Below, in pieces: positions 44,632-53,094 of a DNA stretch of 64,000 bases. A program made the translations under genes and the position numbers. This DNA comes from Hoeflea sp. 108 (GTDB taxonomy: Bacteria; Pseudomonadota; Alphaproteobacteria; Rhizobiales; Rhizobiaceae), in the NCBI RefSeq assembly GCF_000372965.1, contig NZ_KB890025.1, positions 1 to 64,000 of the forward strand. The letters run 5' to 3'. The stretch's first letter is position 1, and each line of letters begins with the position of its first letter. The notes below the pieces were generated by a model. The model saw nothing but the letters and a program-made list of their open reading frames with translations, searched no databases and was not told the DNA's origin.

Positions 44632-45579
44632 ATGAGTCGGCACGTTTCCACCGCTGTTCCTGCTTTTGTTCCGCCTGTCCTGCCCGGGTGGGCGAACCCG
44701 CGCGGGCCGGTGACCGACGTTGCCGAGGCGGCGTTTCTCGCCGGTGCGGCAGTTGGCGCGCTGGATCAGCTGGTGCGCGCGCAACCGGCCTGGGCCGGCG
44801 CCTGGCGCCAGCGCCTTGCACTGAAATGTGCCGCGAGCGCCTGCCGTCTGCTGGGGCGAAGCGAAGACGAGGCGGACCTGCGCGACGCCTGGTATCTGCG
44901 CAAGGCCAGCGACGACCCCGGTCCTGCCGGCAATGTCTACCGGGCCTTTCGGCAGCAGGCGGCTCGGCCGACGGCGCTCGACGCGGACAGCCTTGCGCAG
45001 GCGGTCGAAGGCCTCGGCCTGCGCAAAGATGATCGTTTTGCCAGCCTGCCGGTCGAATTTGACGAGTTGGTCCGTACCGGCCGGCCGGCCCCTTTTGCTG
45101 CAGCTGAAATGGCCCAGCGCGTCGTGGAAGCGGCACCTGATGCCGAGTCGCTGGCCTGGTGGGTCGCGGATATGACGCTGGCAGCCAAGCTGCGCTGGCC
45201 GCGACCGGTGCCGCTGCTTATGGCACAGGCATTTGGCCCGGCTTTCAGGGCAGCCAGCGGCAGCAGGATTCGGCCAGGCGAAGACGGCTTTGCTGGCGCG
45301 CTTTGCCTCGGGTTGGCGCAAGGTGCAGCGGAGGCCTGCCGGACAGCGGGGGAGGTTGCCCGCCGTGCCGAGCGGCTCGAAGCGGTTACGCCCAAGCTGC
45401 GCGCCAAGGGTGCGGGAGACGCAATCAAGCGGCTGCTGGAAGACGACGCAGTGCCGGGCACGCTTACGACCGCAAGGCTGTCGCGTTTTGCGGCACGGCG
45501 GCTGTTCGAACGGCTGGACATGTTCGAGGCCGTGCGTGAGCTCTCCGGGCGCTCTTCCTTCCGGCTCTACGGGCTCTGA
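44632..45579 (+). CDS. DUF1403-family protein
   Basis: A 315-residue, Ala/Arg-rich, predicted all-helical protein of the rhizobial DUF1403 family. Recognisable stretches are GPVTDVAEAAFLAGAAVGALD, WRQRLALKCAAS, LGRSEDEADLRDAW and the C-terminal ARRLFERLDMFEAVRELSGR. No catalytic motif is visible. The stop is followed two bases later by an ScpB paralogue, and this two-gene arrangement suggests a joint function, perhaps in chromosome or replicon segregation or in DNA-related regulation. Confidence 0.82.
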   Translation: MSRHVSTAVPAFVPPVLPGWANPRGPVTDVAEAAFLAGAAVGALDQLVRAQPAWAGAWRQRLALKCAASACRLLGRSEDEADLRDAWYLRKASDDPGPAGNVYRAFRQQAARPTALDADSLAQAVEGLGLRKDDRFASLPVEFDELVRTGRPAPFAAAEMAQRVVEAAPDAESLAWWVADMTLAAKLRWPRPVPLLMAQAFGPAFRAASGSRIRPGEDGFAGALCLGLAQGAAEACRTAGEVARRAERLEAVTPKLRAKGAGDAIKRLLEDDAVPGTLTTARLSRFAARRLFERLDMFEAVRELSGRSSFRLYGL

Positions 45580-45581
45580 CG

Positions 45582-46256
45582 ATGGACGAAGAGACTGCGT
45601 CCAAGACCCAAGGCCGGCTGATCGACACCGAACTCGAGCATCTTCCGGCCGAACTCAGATGGCGCGAATGGATGGGGCGCATCGAGGCGGTGATCTTTGC
45701 TGCGAGCGAGCCGGTGGCGCGTGAAACGCTGGCACGTATCGTCGGCAGAAACTGCAACATCGACCTGATCATCGACGACATCAGGGCGGAGCTGCGCGGC
45801 CGACCCTACGAACTCGTCGCGGTCGCCGGCGGCTGGCAGCATCGTACCAAAAAAGCCTTTGCCGATGTCATTCGCGCCGCGACCGGCCAGGGCGGCGATA
45901 TCCGCCCGCTGTCGCGGCAGGAGATGCTGGTGCTGATGTGCATCGCCTATTTCCAGCCCGTCACGCGCGGCGAGCTTTCGACCTTCCTTGGCAAGGAGGT
46001 GAGCCGCGACCTGATATCGGTCCTCCGCGGCGAGGACTTCATTGCCTCCGGCCCGCGCTCGCCCAAGCCCGGCGCGCCCTACACCTATGTGACGACAAAA
46101 TTCTTTCTCTCGGCATTCGGTCTCGCAACGCTGCGCGATTTGCCGGACTTCGAAGCGCTCGAGGACGCCGGCCTGCTCTCGAAGGAGCGGGGACTGGCCG
46201 AGGACATGCCGATCGGTCGCGCCGGCGAAATCGATGGCGGCGGCGAGCTCGAATGA
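45582..46256 (+). CDS. scpB: ScpB-like segregation/condensation protein
   Basis: A 224-residue protein of the ScpB family, the winged-helix subunit of SMC-ScpA-ScpB condensin. The two winged-helix modules are WMGRIEAVIFAASEPVARETL and LSRQEMLVLMCIAYFQPVTRGEL, the latter followed by the family-typical GPRSPKPGAPYTYVTTKFFL in parts. No scpA lies next to it, unlike the housekeeping locus, so this is likely an accessory paralogue working with its DUF1403 partner, whose stop is two bases upstream. Confidence 0.85.
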   Translation: MDEETASKTQGRLIDTELEHLPAELRWREWMGRIEAVIFAASEPVARETLARIVGRNCNIDLIIDDIRAELRGRPYELVAVAGGWQHRTKKAFADVIRAATGQGGDIRPLSRQEMLVLMCIAYFQPVTRGELSTFLGKEVSRDLISVLRGEDFIASGPRSPKPGAPYTYVTTKFFLSAFGLATLRDLPDFEALEDAGLLSKERGLAEDMPIGRAGEIDGGGELE

Positions 46257-46452
46257 TTGCCGCATGGCGAGACCTGGCTCGCGTCTTGCGATCGCCAGGG
46301 AGATGGGTGAAAGGCCGGGGACCAATCGCACTGATCCGCCGGCAGCCATTTGGTCGGCCGGTTTCCCGGCCGACGGGCACTTATCCGGTGCTAGGACCGG
46401 TGGCGCAATTCCAGGAAACCGCAAAACGCCTTTCCCGGTTTGCTCCAGACGA

Positions 46453-47625
46453 TTACTCCGCCGGCATCTTGCACTCTGCGGCGTAGCTGTCGCTGTGGGC
46501 GGTGAGCACCTTGCCTTCGGTCTTCAGCACCATCTTGCCATCGGCGCCCTTCTCGGCCTTGAGCGAGTACCAGTCCTGGACAGGGTGCTGGTTGGGGCCG
46601 AATTTGAACGAGCCGCGCACGGTCGGGATCTCGGAGGTCAAAAGAGCCTTGCGGAAGGCCTTGAGATCGTCGACGCCTGACTTTTCGAGACCGGTGCCGA
46701 TCAGAAGTGCTGCGTCATAGCCTTGGGCGGCGTAGTAGGTGATCGGGCGATCGCCGAACTTGGCCTTCCAGGCAGCGACGAAGCTCTTGTTGACCGGATT
46801 GTCGAAGTCGTCGTTCCAGTGGCTGGTGACTTTCACGCCGAGGGCTGCGTCGCCGACAGCGCCGACGATGACATGGTCGAGGGAGGCCGGATGGACGACC
46901 ATCGGGATGTCCTTGAGCAGGCCGGCCTGCTGGTATTGGCGCATGAAGGCGATGCCCAGGCCGCCCGGCTCGAACTCGTAGACGACGTCGGGCTTGGCGG
47001 CACGGATCTGCGCCATCTCGGCGGCGAAGTCGGTCTGGTCGAGGCCGGTATAGGTCTCGCCTGATATCTCACCCTTGTAGAAGCGCTTGAAGGCGCCCAT
47101 CGTTTCCTTGCCGGCTTGGTAGTTCGGCGCGATCAGGAAGGCCTTCTTGTAGCCGAGCGACTGGGCGAGCGCGCCGGCACTTTCGCCCTGGCTGTCGTCC
47201 TGCCACGAGCTGACGAAATAGTTGGGGTGGCAATCCTTGCCGGCGAAGGTGGCAGACGCCGTGTTGGCGCTGACATAGATCGCGTCATTGTCGAGGATGT
47301 CGGGCACGGCGGCATAAGCGACATTGGCGAAGACCATGCCGGTGAACAGCTTGATGCCCTGGTCGGACAGCATTTTCTCGGCGATCTGCTTGGCGTTGCC
47401 GGGCTTGAGGCCGTCGTCCTCGACGACGAGCTCGACATCCTTGCCGCCGAGCTTGCCCTTGGCCTGGTCGATAGCCAGCTGGAAGCCGTCGCGGATGTCC
47501 TGGCCGAGATAGCCGGCCGGCCCTGACAGCGTCGTGATCATGCCGATCTTGACCGGATCCTCGGCGTAGGCGGCACTTACCGACAGCACCAGGGCGGCGG
47601 CCGACAGAATTCCCTTGAATTTCAT
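46453..47625 (-). CDS. Branched-chain amino acid-type ABC binding protein (paralogue A)
   Basis: A 390-residue periplasmic binding protein of the LivJ/Peripla_BP_6 class. A signal peptide ends AYA, followed by EDPVKIGMITTLSGPAGYLG. It is clearly homologous along its whole length to the proteins at 56212 and 58379, sharing KLFTG, NYQAGK, SLDH/SMDH-type and NQHPVQDWY segments. It is divergent from nothing immediate: its promoter is in 47626-47946 and no permease gene adjoins it, so it probably feeds the permease set at 59.6-63 kb. The ATG follows GAGAGGAACGCA. Confidence 0.9.
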   Translation of the reverse strand: MKFKGILSAAALVLSVSAAYAEDPVKIGMITTLSGPAGYLGQDIRDGFQLAIDQAKGKLGGKDVELVVEDDGLKPGNAKQIAEKMLSDQGIKLFTGMVFANVAYAAVPDILDNDAIYVSANTASATFAGKDCHPNYFVSSWQDDSQGESAGALAQSLGYKKAFLIAPNYQAGKETMGAFKRFYKGEISGETYTGLDQTDFAAEMAQIRAAKPDVVYEFEPGGLGIAFMRQYQQAGLLKDIPMVVHPASLDHVIVGAVGDAALGVKVTSHWNDDFDNPVNKSFVAAWKAKFGDRPITYYAAQGYDAALLIGTGLEKSGVDDLKAFRKALLTSEIPTVRGSFKFGPNQHPVQDWYSLKAEKGADGKMVLKTEGKVLTAHSDSYAAECKMPAE

Positions 47626-47946
47626 TTGCGTTCCTCTCGTCAAAAGTTCCCCACCGCTCGGGCGCTGCTGCCGCGATCTGAGCTTCGCGGTTGTGTGCGG
47701 CACCGTTGCAGACAAGCCTGATAGGACGGGAGTTGCAGCGTCAGGCGATCATGCATCCGCGCTTGGGTGGCGCCCGGCCTCCTCTCGGGCGGGCGGCAGC
47801 GAATGAGGGGTCGCAGGCAACACGCTGCTCCTCCGCAGTGTTGTCCGACCCGTCAAACTTGGCGCAACGGGCAATCCGGTAAATGGAAAACTCGTCATCC
47901 AGACATGACTAAGAGGAATAGTTGGGAAAAGCCGATTACTGATACG
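47626..47946. other. 321-base intergenic region
   Basis: Upstream region of the binding-protein gene on the minus strand and downstream region of the LysR gene at 47947. I see no gene, no clear terminator and no convincing promoter boxes; the 47870-47940 part is less GC-rich than the rest. Confidence 0.4.
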
Positions 47947-48873
47947 TCATTGCGCGAGGTCGCCGGCGGTACGCCTCAACGTTTCGACCAACACCTCGGC
48001 CGCAGGGGACAGGCGCGCATTGGTGCGAGTTGTGATGCCGATCGGGATGGCCGTCGCCTGTAGCGTCACCGGCAAGATGACGATGGCGCCGAGTGCTGCT
48101 TCGCGCCGCGCCACCTGGGCCGGGAAAACGCCGAGATAGTCGGCGTCGATGAGCAGCGCCCGATTGGTCAAAAGCGAGACGGAATCCACCGCATGCGGCG
48201 GCGGCTCAAGCCCTTCCTCGCGGAAGGCGATGTCGATCTGGCGCCGCAGGCTGGTCTCCTGGGGCGGCAGGATCCACTCCCAGCCGATAAGGTCGGAGAG
48301 GCTGAGATCTGTGCGCTCGGCCAGCGGGTGGCCGCGTCGGGCGACGACGCAGGCGATATCGTCCATCAGCACCTCCTGGACGACGTTGAGCCTGTCGCGC
48401 AGTTCGGACAGGCGGCCGACGACCATGTCGAGTTCGCCGGCCCGGAGCGCCGGGATGAGCACGTCGTTGGTGCCCTCGACGATCTTGACCACCAGCTTGG
48501 GCCGTTCCTTGCGCAGTCGGGCGATGGCTGTCGGCAACAGCTCGGCGGCGGCCGACAAAAGCGTGCCGATGGCGACGCGGCCGCCGGTGCCGTCGCGCAG
48601 ATCGGCTAGGTGTTCCTCGGCGTGCGCCAGCTGGGTGATGACGAGACGGGCGTGCTGTGCCAGCGTGTCGCCGAACATGGTGGGCACGACGCCGCGGTTG
48701 GTGCGGTCGAACAGGCGCGCCTTGGTGATCGCCTCGATTTCCTGCAGCGCCTTGGTGACGGCCGACTGGGTCATGTTCAGCCGCTTGGCGGCGCGAACCA
48801 GGTTTCCCTCCTCCACGATGGCCACGACCATGCGCAGGTGCCGGATGGTGAGCCGGCTCGTCAAAAGCTTCAT
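47947..48873 (-). CDS. LysR-family regulator A
   Basis: A 308-residue LysR-type regulator. The helix-turn-helix is in the first 65 residues (RHLRMVVAIVEEGNLVRAAKRL; MTQSAVTKALQEIE), followed by an inducer-binding domain resembling GalR/PcaQ-type aromatic regulators (RVAIGTLLSAAAELLP; DADYLGVFPAQVARRE). It is divergent from the FAD monooxygenase gene and is the best candidate activator of the ring-cleavage cluster at 49104-51978. Confidence 0.92.
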   Translation of the reverse strand: MKLLTSRLTIRHLRMVVAIVEEGNLVRAAKRLNMTQSAVTKALQEIEAITKARLFDRTNRGVVPTMFGDTLAQHARLVITQLAHAEEHLADLRDGTGGRVAIGTLLSAAAELLPTAIARLRKERPKLVVKIVEGTNDVLIPALRAGELDMVVGRLSELRDRLNVVQEVLMDDIACVVARRGHPLAERTDLSLSDLIGWEWILPPQETSLRRQIDIAFREEGLEPPPHAVDSVSLLTNRALLIDADYLGVFPAQVARREAALGAIVILPVTLQATAIPIGITTRTNARLSPAAEVLVETLRRTAGDLAQ

Positions 48874-48903
48874 TGCGCATCATCCTCCCAAATGATTGTC
48901 CGA

Positions 48904-48918
48904 GAATTGGTATTCCAA
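48904..48918. promoter_or_regulatory. Possible LysR-type site upstream of FAD monooxygenase
   Basis: GAATTGGTATTCCAA contains overlapping dyads, GAAT-TGGT-ATTC and TTGG-TATT-CCAA, in the divergent gap about 30 bases upstream of the LysR start. The pattern fits an autoregulatory LysR recognition site but is short. Confidence 0.45.
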
Positions 48919-49103
48919 ATCCTCATAGAGATTTCCAGAGAATTCACTTGTCTGCATTTCCATTCGCTGGAACTTTTGTCCCAGAGGCGTTGGCCGCCCA
49001 CGAGGATGGCCGGCGCGTGGAGGTATTTTGGCCGGTATCCGCCGCCGTTGCGGGCCGGCTGCAAGCGTCGGCGGGCATGCCGTACGGGGAGGACAATCCA
49101 GAC

Positions 49104-50261
49104 ATGACCGAGACAAGTGGAACCGGACGCCGCGCAGAAATCGCTGGCGCGGGGATTGGCGGGCTCACGGCTGCTGCGGCGCTGGCCCAGCGCGGCTGGT
49201 CGGTGACGGTGCATGAGCGCGCGCCGAACCTGCGCACCTTCGGCGCCGGCATCTACATCTGGAGCAACGGCCTGCGCGTGCTCCAGGCGATCGGCGCCTA
49301 CGACCAGGCAGTCGTCGGCGCCCATATCGGGCCGCAGTTCCACACCCGCGACCACGACAACACGACGATGGAGGAAATCCCCATTAACGGCGCGGGTGAC
49401 GCCAGGCTGATCACCATCCTGCGCGAGCAGCTGATCAACTCGCTCGTCGACACCTGCCGCCGCAGCGGCGTCGAGATCCTGACCAATTCGGAAGCGGTGG
49501 GCGCGACCGCTGAGGGCGAACTGCTGCTCGCCGACGGAACCAGGCGCAAGGCCGATCTCGTTGTCGGCGCCGATGGCATCAATTCGAAGGTGCGCGACTC
49601 ACTCGACCTGATGATGTACCGCAAGCATCTTGGCTATGGCGCGATCCGCATGCTGATTTCCCGCGACGACGCCGACGTGCCATCAGAGGATCGCGACCGC
49701 TATATCGAACATTTCACGGGCACGCGCCGCATTCTCTACACGCCGGCCAGCGCCACAGACCTCTATGTCGCGCTGTGTTGCGCGGCCGACGATGCGGCGG
49801 CGCTCAAGGTTCCGGCCGACCGCGCTTTGTGGACCGAGTCCTTCCCGCATCTCGCCCATCTCGTCTCGCGCTTCGGCGATGCCGGCCGCTGGGATGCCTT
49901 CGAGGTGGTCAAGCTCAAGAAGTGGAGCAAAGGCCGCACGGCGATCCTCGGCGATGCGGCGCATGCCATGCCGCCTTATCTCGGCCAGGGCGGTGGTTGC
50001 GCGCTGATGAACGGCCTGGGGCTAGCCGCTGCCGTAGCCGATGCTGTCGACATCGAGCAGGCGCTGGCCGCCTGGGAAGAACGCGAGCGGCCGATCACCG
50101 AGCACACGCAGGATACCGCCGAGCGTCTCGGCGACATGAATTTCTGGCCCGACGATCTGCGCTCGCAGGTGATGAAGATTACCGGCAAGAGCCGCGAACT
50201 TGGCGCCGAGCGCATGAAGACGGCGCGTTATGCGCCGACGGCCACCGAGCCGCTCGCCTGA
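49104..50261 (+). CDS. FAD-dependent aromatic monooxygenase (MHPC oxygenase-like)
   Basis: A 385-residue flavoprotein hydroxylase. The FAD fold is IAGAGIGGLTAAAALAQRGW (GxGxxG at 15-20), the DG motif is VVGADGINSKVRDSL, and the GD motif is GRTAILGDAAHAMPPYLGQG. By recalled sequence the closest described relative is 2-methyl-3-hydroxypyridine-5-carboxylate oxygenase (shared RTFGAGIYIWSNGLRVL-type stretch, VGADG, KVRDS). It should oxygenate an N-heteroaromatic ring. As the first gene of a three-gene set with a HOD-like dioxygenase and an amidase, a C3 hydroxylation of a 4-quinolone is a reasonable inference. The ATG follows GGGGAGG at a rather long spacing; an upstream ATG at 49077 is possible. 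Confidence 0.87.
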   Translation: MTETSGTGRRAEIAGAGIGGLTAAAALAQRGWSVTVHERAPNLRTFGAGIYIWSNGLRVLQAIGAYDQAVVGAHIGPQFHTRDHDNTTMEEIPINGAGDARLITILREQLINSLVDTCRRSGVEILTNSEAVGATAEGELLLADGTRRKADLVVGADGINSKVRDSLDLMMYRKHLGYGAIRMLISRDDADVPSEDRDRYIEHFTGTRRILYTPASATDLYVALCCAADDAAALKVPADRALWTESFPHLAHLVSRFGDAGRWDAFEVVKLKKWSKGRTAILGDAAHAMPPYLGQGGGCALMNGLGLAAAVADAVDIEQALAAWEERERPITEHTQDTAERLGDMNFWPDDLRSQVMKITGKSRELGAERMKTARYAPTATEPLA

Positions 50262-50307
50262 CCACAGATGACTGGCGCATCGCGCCTTGAGTTTCCGGAG
50301 ACCAATG

Positions 50308-51096
50308 ATGAAATCCATCCAGATCGGTGCCAACACGCTTTCTTATGACGAAGCGGGCGAGGGCGAGGTGCTGCTGCTTCTGTCGGGCTGGTGCCAGGAC
50401 CACCGTCTGTTCAAGACGCTCGCGCCGGAATTGGCCAAGACCCATCGCGTCGTCCGCCTGGACTGGCGCGGCCATGGCGAGCATCGCGAGCATGACGGCG
50501 ACTTCACCGTCGACGACCAGGCGTCTGACGTCGTTGCCTTCCTCGACAAGATGAACATCGACAAGGTGGTGCCGGTGTCGACCTCGCATGGCGGCTGGGC
50601 CAACATCGAGGTGACCGACCGTCTCGGCACGGCGCGCATCCCGCGTTCAGTCGTGATCGACTGGATTCAGACCACGCCCCACGAAGACTTCTTCCGCATG
50701 ATCGACCATATCCAGGATCGGACGAACTGGGAGAATGGCCGCGGCGACTTCTTCAACTACTGGATCGGCGACACCGAGAACCAGGACATCATCAATCACG
50801 TCAACAACGAGATGGCCAAGTACAGCTTCGAGATGTGGGCGCGTTCGGGCCGCGAGATCGGCAAGGCCTACCGCAAATGGGGCAACCCGATGCAGCGCAT
50901 GGCCGCGCTCGGCGAGAAGCGTCCGATCACCCACATCTATTCGCAGCCTTTCGAGCCGGAATATGCTCAGGCGCAGCTCGATTTCGCTGCGGGCAACAGC
51001 TGGTACAAGCCCAACAAGCTGCCCGGCAAGACGCACTTCCCGACGCTCGAGCAGCCGAAGGTGGTGGCCGACACCATCCGCGCTTTCGTCGCCTGA
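50308..51096 (+). CDS. Cofactor-independent 2,4-dioxygenase-like alpha/beta-hydrolase (HOD/QDO/AqdC type)
   Basis: A 262-residue alpha/beta-hydrolase-fold protein that resembles 1H-3-hydroxy-4-oxoquinaldine 2,4-dioxygenase (HOD), an enzyme that cleaves 3-hydroxy-4-quinolones with O2, without metal or cofactor, and releases CO. Shared features are SGWCQDHRLF (W28, H32), DWRGHG, VSTSHGGW (S93, H94), the acid in VIDWIQ (D118), SQPFEPEYAQAQLDF and the dyad His in GKTHFPTLE (H243). The HOD residue at the position before the elbow Ser is His; here it is Thr92. The His-Asp dyad needed for catalysis is intact. ATG 50308 is better spaced from GGAG than 50305. Confidence 0.85.
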   Translation: MKSIQIGANTLSYDEAGEGEVLLLLSGWCQDHRLFKTLAPELAKTHRVVRLDWRGHGEHREHDGDFTVDDQASDVVAFLDKMNIDKVVPVSTSHGGWANIEVTDRLGTARIPRSVVIDWIQTTPHEDFFRMIDHIQDRTNWENGRGDFFNYWIGDTENQDIINHVNNEMAKYSFEMWARSGREIGKAYRKWGNPMQRMAALGEKRPITHIYSQPFEPEYAQAQLDFAAGNSWYKPNKLPGKTHFPTLEQPKVVADTIRAFVA

Positions 51097-51108
51097 CAGG
51101 AGTAACGC

Positions 51109-51978
51109 ATGAGCGTGCTTGCCGAAGAAGCCAACTGGAAGCGTGAAGTCCTCGACCGCGACTACGGCGCGCGGGCTTCCGTGACGCCTGAGGTCTTCGA
51201 GGCCGCCATGCGCTGTTATCGCGGCCGCTCCGAAGAGATGCGGAGCCACGCCACGCATCTCGATGTCGTCTATGACGAGCAGAGCGGCCAGACGATCGAC
51301 ATCTACGGCACATCAGGCGGGCTGCGGCCGGTGTTCGTGTTCATCCATGGCGGCTATTGGCGCATGCTGTCCAAAAACGACTCCGCCTTCATGGCGGCGA
51401 TGCTGGCGAAGAATGGTATCGCCACCGCCGTGGTCGACTACAAGCTGGCGCCCGAGGCGTCGCTTGACGAGATCGTGCGCGAGGTGAGGGCGGCCATCGG
51501 CTTCTTGTGGAAGAACGGCCGCGCGTTCGGCGTCGATCCCGATCGTATCTATGTCGGCGGCAGCTCGGCCGGCGGACACCTGACGGGTGCGGTGCTTTCG
51601 GGCGGCTGGCACGATGCTTCAGGCGTGCCAGAGAATGTCATCAAGGGCGCTTTGCCGATCAGCGGCCTGTTCCATCTCGCGCCGATCTCGAGATCCTTCG
51701 TGCAGGACTGGATTAAGCTGGACGAGGCGGCCGTCGAGCGACTGAGCCCTACGGCAAACCTGCCCAGGGTCGGCTGTCCAATTATCGTCGCCTATGCCGA
51801 TGGTGAGCCGGACGGGTTCCGGCGGCAATCGGCCGAATATGATCGTCTCTGGCGCGAGGCAGGCTTTGTCTCGGAGCTGTTGGTAATCCCCGACCGCAAC
51901 CATTTCGACGTGCTCCTCGACCTCGCCTCCGCAGATGCCGCCTTGTCCAAGGCTCTGGTCAGGCTCATCAACGGCTGA
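51109..51978 (+). CDS. Alpha/beta-hydrolase amidase (kynurenine formamidase / N-acylanthranilate amidase-like)
   Basis: A 289-residue hydrolase with the oxyanion motif HGGYW (80-84) typical of eukaryote-type kynurenine formamidases and of bacterial N-acylanthranilate amidases. The nucleophile elbow is GGSSAGG (S153), with the acid in YADGEPDGF and the His in PDRNHFDVL. In quinolone-degradation clusters such an enzyme removes the acyl group from the N-acylanthranilate formed by the ring-cleaving dioxygenase. It follows the HOD-like gene by 12 bases with CAGGAGTAACGC before the ATG, and converges on a LysR gene three bases after its stop. Confidence 0.85.
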   Translation: MSVLAEEANWKREVLDRDYGARASVTPEVFEAAMRCYRGRSEEMRSHATHLDVVYDEQSGQTIDIYGTSGGLRPVFVFIHGGYWRMLSKNDSAFMAAMLAKNGIATAVVDYKLAPEASLDEIVREVRAAIGFLWKNGRAFGVDPDRIYVGGSSAGGHLTGAVLSGGWHDASGVPENVIKGALPISGLFHLAPISRSFVQDWIKLDEAAVERLSPTANLPRVGCPIIVAYADGEPDGFRRQSAEYDRLWREAGFVSELLVIPDRNHFDVLLDLASADAALSKALVRLING

Positions 51979-51981
51979 CCG

Positions 51982-52893
51982 TCAGCTGGTTTCGCGCGGC
52001 GTCAATTGCTGGGCGTAGCGGCGCACGACGGCAGCAAAGGCCGAGACGGCAGGCGAGACCGAGCGGCCGGTCGCATGGATCAACGACACCTCGCGCGAGA
52101 TGGTAGGCTCTGCCAAGGGCTTGCCCGAGACCTTGCGGAAACGCGCTGCCGCCAGTGCGTAGGTGGGCAGCACGGCGATGCCGAGGCCTGCCTCGACCAA
52201 GGCGATGGCCGTCGTCACCTGCGTCACCTCGAAGGCCGGCTTGAACGGTATCTGCGCCATTTCGAAGCCTACTTCGACCAGCAGCCGGATGCCGCTGTCG
52301 CGTGTCAGCGTGATCAGCGGCTGCTCCGCCAGCTCGGCCCATTTGACCTGCAACTCGCTATGGAACGGGCTGCGGTGGTCGCAGAACAGCATCAGGCTGT
52401 CGCGCACCAGGGACAGTCGTTCGATGCCATCCTCTGCCGGCGAGAAGGTGCCGAGGCCACAATCGGCCTGGCCGCTGCGCACGCTTTCGACGATCTGCTC
52501 GGTGCCGACGTCTGCCAGCTGTACCGAGATGCCGGGATAACTCTTCTGGAACTCGGCGATGGCCTGGGGCAGCACGACCGAGGCGAGCAGCGGAGGCGCT
52601 GCGATGCGCAGGCGTCCGCGCCGCCGTTCCGCCAGCATGTGCACGCCTTCCACTGCGTGCTCCAGCTCCTCGACCACCTTGGTTGCGGAGTTCTGGAATT
52701 CGCGGCCGGCATCGGTCAGCTCGACGCGGCGGGTGGTGCGATCGAACAGGCGCACCGACAGCTCCGCCTCGAGATCGCGGATTGCCTGCGACAGGGCCGG
52801 CTGCGCCGTGCCAAGCCGCTTCGAGGCGCGCGAAAAGCTGCCAAGCTCTGCGACCGCCAGGAACTGCTGGATCTGCTTGATGGTGATCTTCAC
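51982..52893 (-). CDS. LysR-family regulator B
   Basis: A 303-residue LysR regulator of the CbnR/BenM-like type. The helix-turn-helix is VKITIKQIQQFLAVAELGSF and GTAQPALSQAIRDLEAELSV; the effector domain has VQLADVGTEQIVESVRSGQAD and ALVEAGLGIAVLP. The start is GTG 52893, preceded by AAGGAGG with eight-base spacing, which is clearly better than ATGs upstream. It is divergent from the aldehyde dehydrogenase gene and probably controls the 53-64 kb operon. A perfect LysR-type dyad sits in the gap at 52971-52985. Confidence 0.92.
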   Translation of the reverse strand: MKITIKQIQQFLAVAELGSFSRASKRLGTAQPALSQAIRDLEAELSVRLFDRTTRRVELTDAGREFQNSATKVVEELEHAVEGVHMLAERRRGRLRIAAPPLLASVVLPQAIAEFQKSYPGISVQLADVGTEQIVESVRSGQADCGLGTFSPAEDGIERLSLVRDSLMLFCDHRSPFHSELQVKWAELAEQPLITLTRDSGIRLLVEVGFEMAQIPFKPAFEVTQVTTAIALVEAGLGIAVLPTYALAAARFRKVSGKPLAEPTISREVSLIHATGRSVSPAVSAFAAVVRRYAQQLTPRETS

Positions 52894-52970
52894 GCAGGCG
52901 GCCTCCTTGACGCAGGGCTGGAATGTAGACGTCTGCCGCATGCCCGGCATTTATACAGAAAAGAATATTA

Positions 52971-52985
52971 ATTTATCAGATAAAT
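52971..52985. promoter_or_regulatory. LysR T-N11-A palindrome
   Basis: ATTTATCAGATAAAT is a perfect 15-base dyad (ATTTATC-A-GATAAAT) containing the T-N11-A spacing of LysR recognition sites. It lies in an AT-rich island between LysR B and the aldehyde dehydrogenase gene. Confidence 0.7.
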
Positions 52986-53094
52986 CCGTCTTGTCGATAT
53001 AATCGTTTCCATTGATCTTGGGGTCCACGACGTCGGAGCCGAGGGCTTCCAGGCGCCTCGCAGAAACATGCCACTACGGAGCTGAGACGCCCCA

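Noticed and set aside
49104..51096. Vitamin B6 degradation pair (MHPC oxygenase plus acetamidomethylene-succinate hydrolase)
   Set aside because: The FAD enzyme is MHPC-oxygenase-like, but the second protein matches HOD-type dioxygenases (SHGGW, SQPFEPEY) much better than the known amidase of that pathway.
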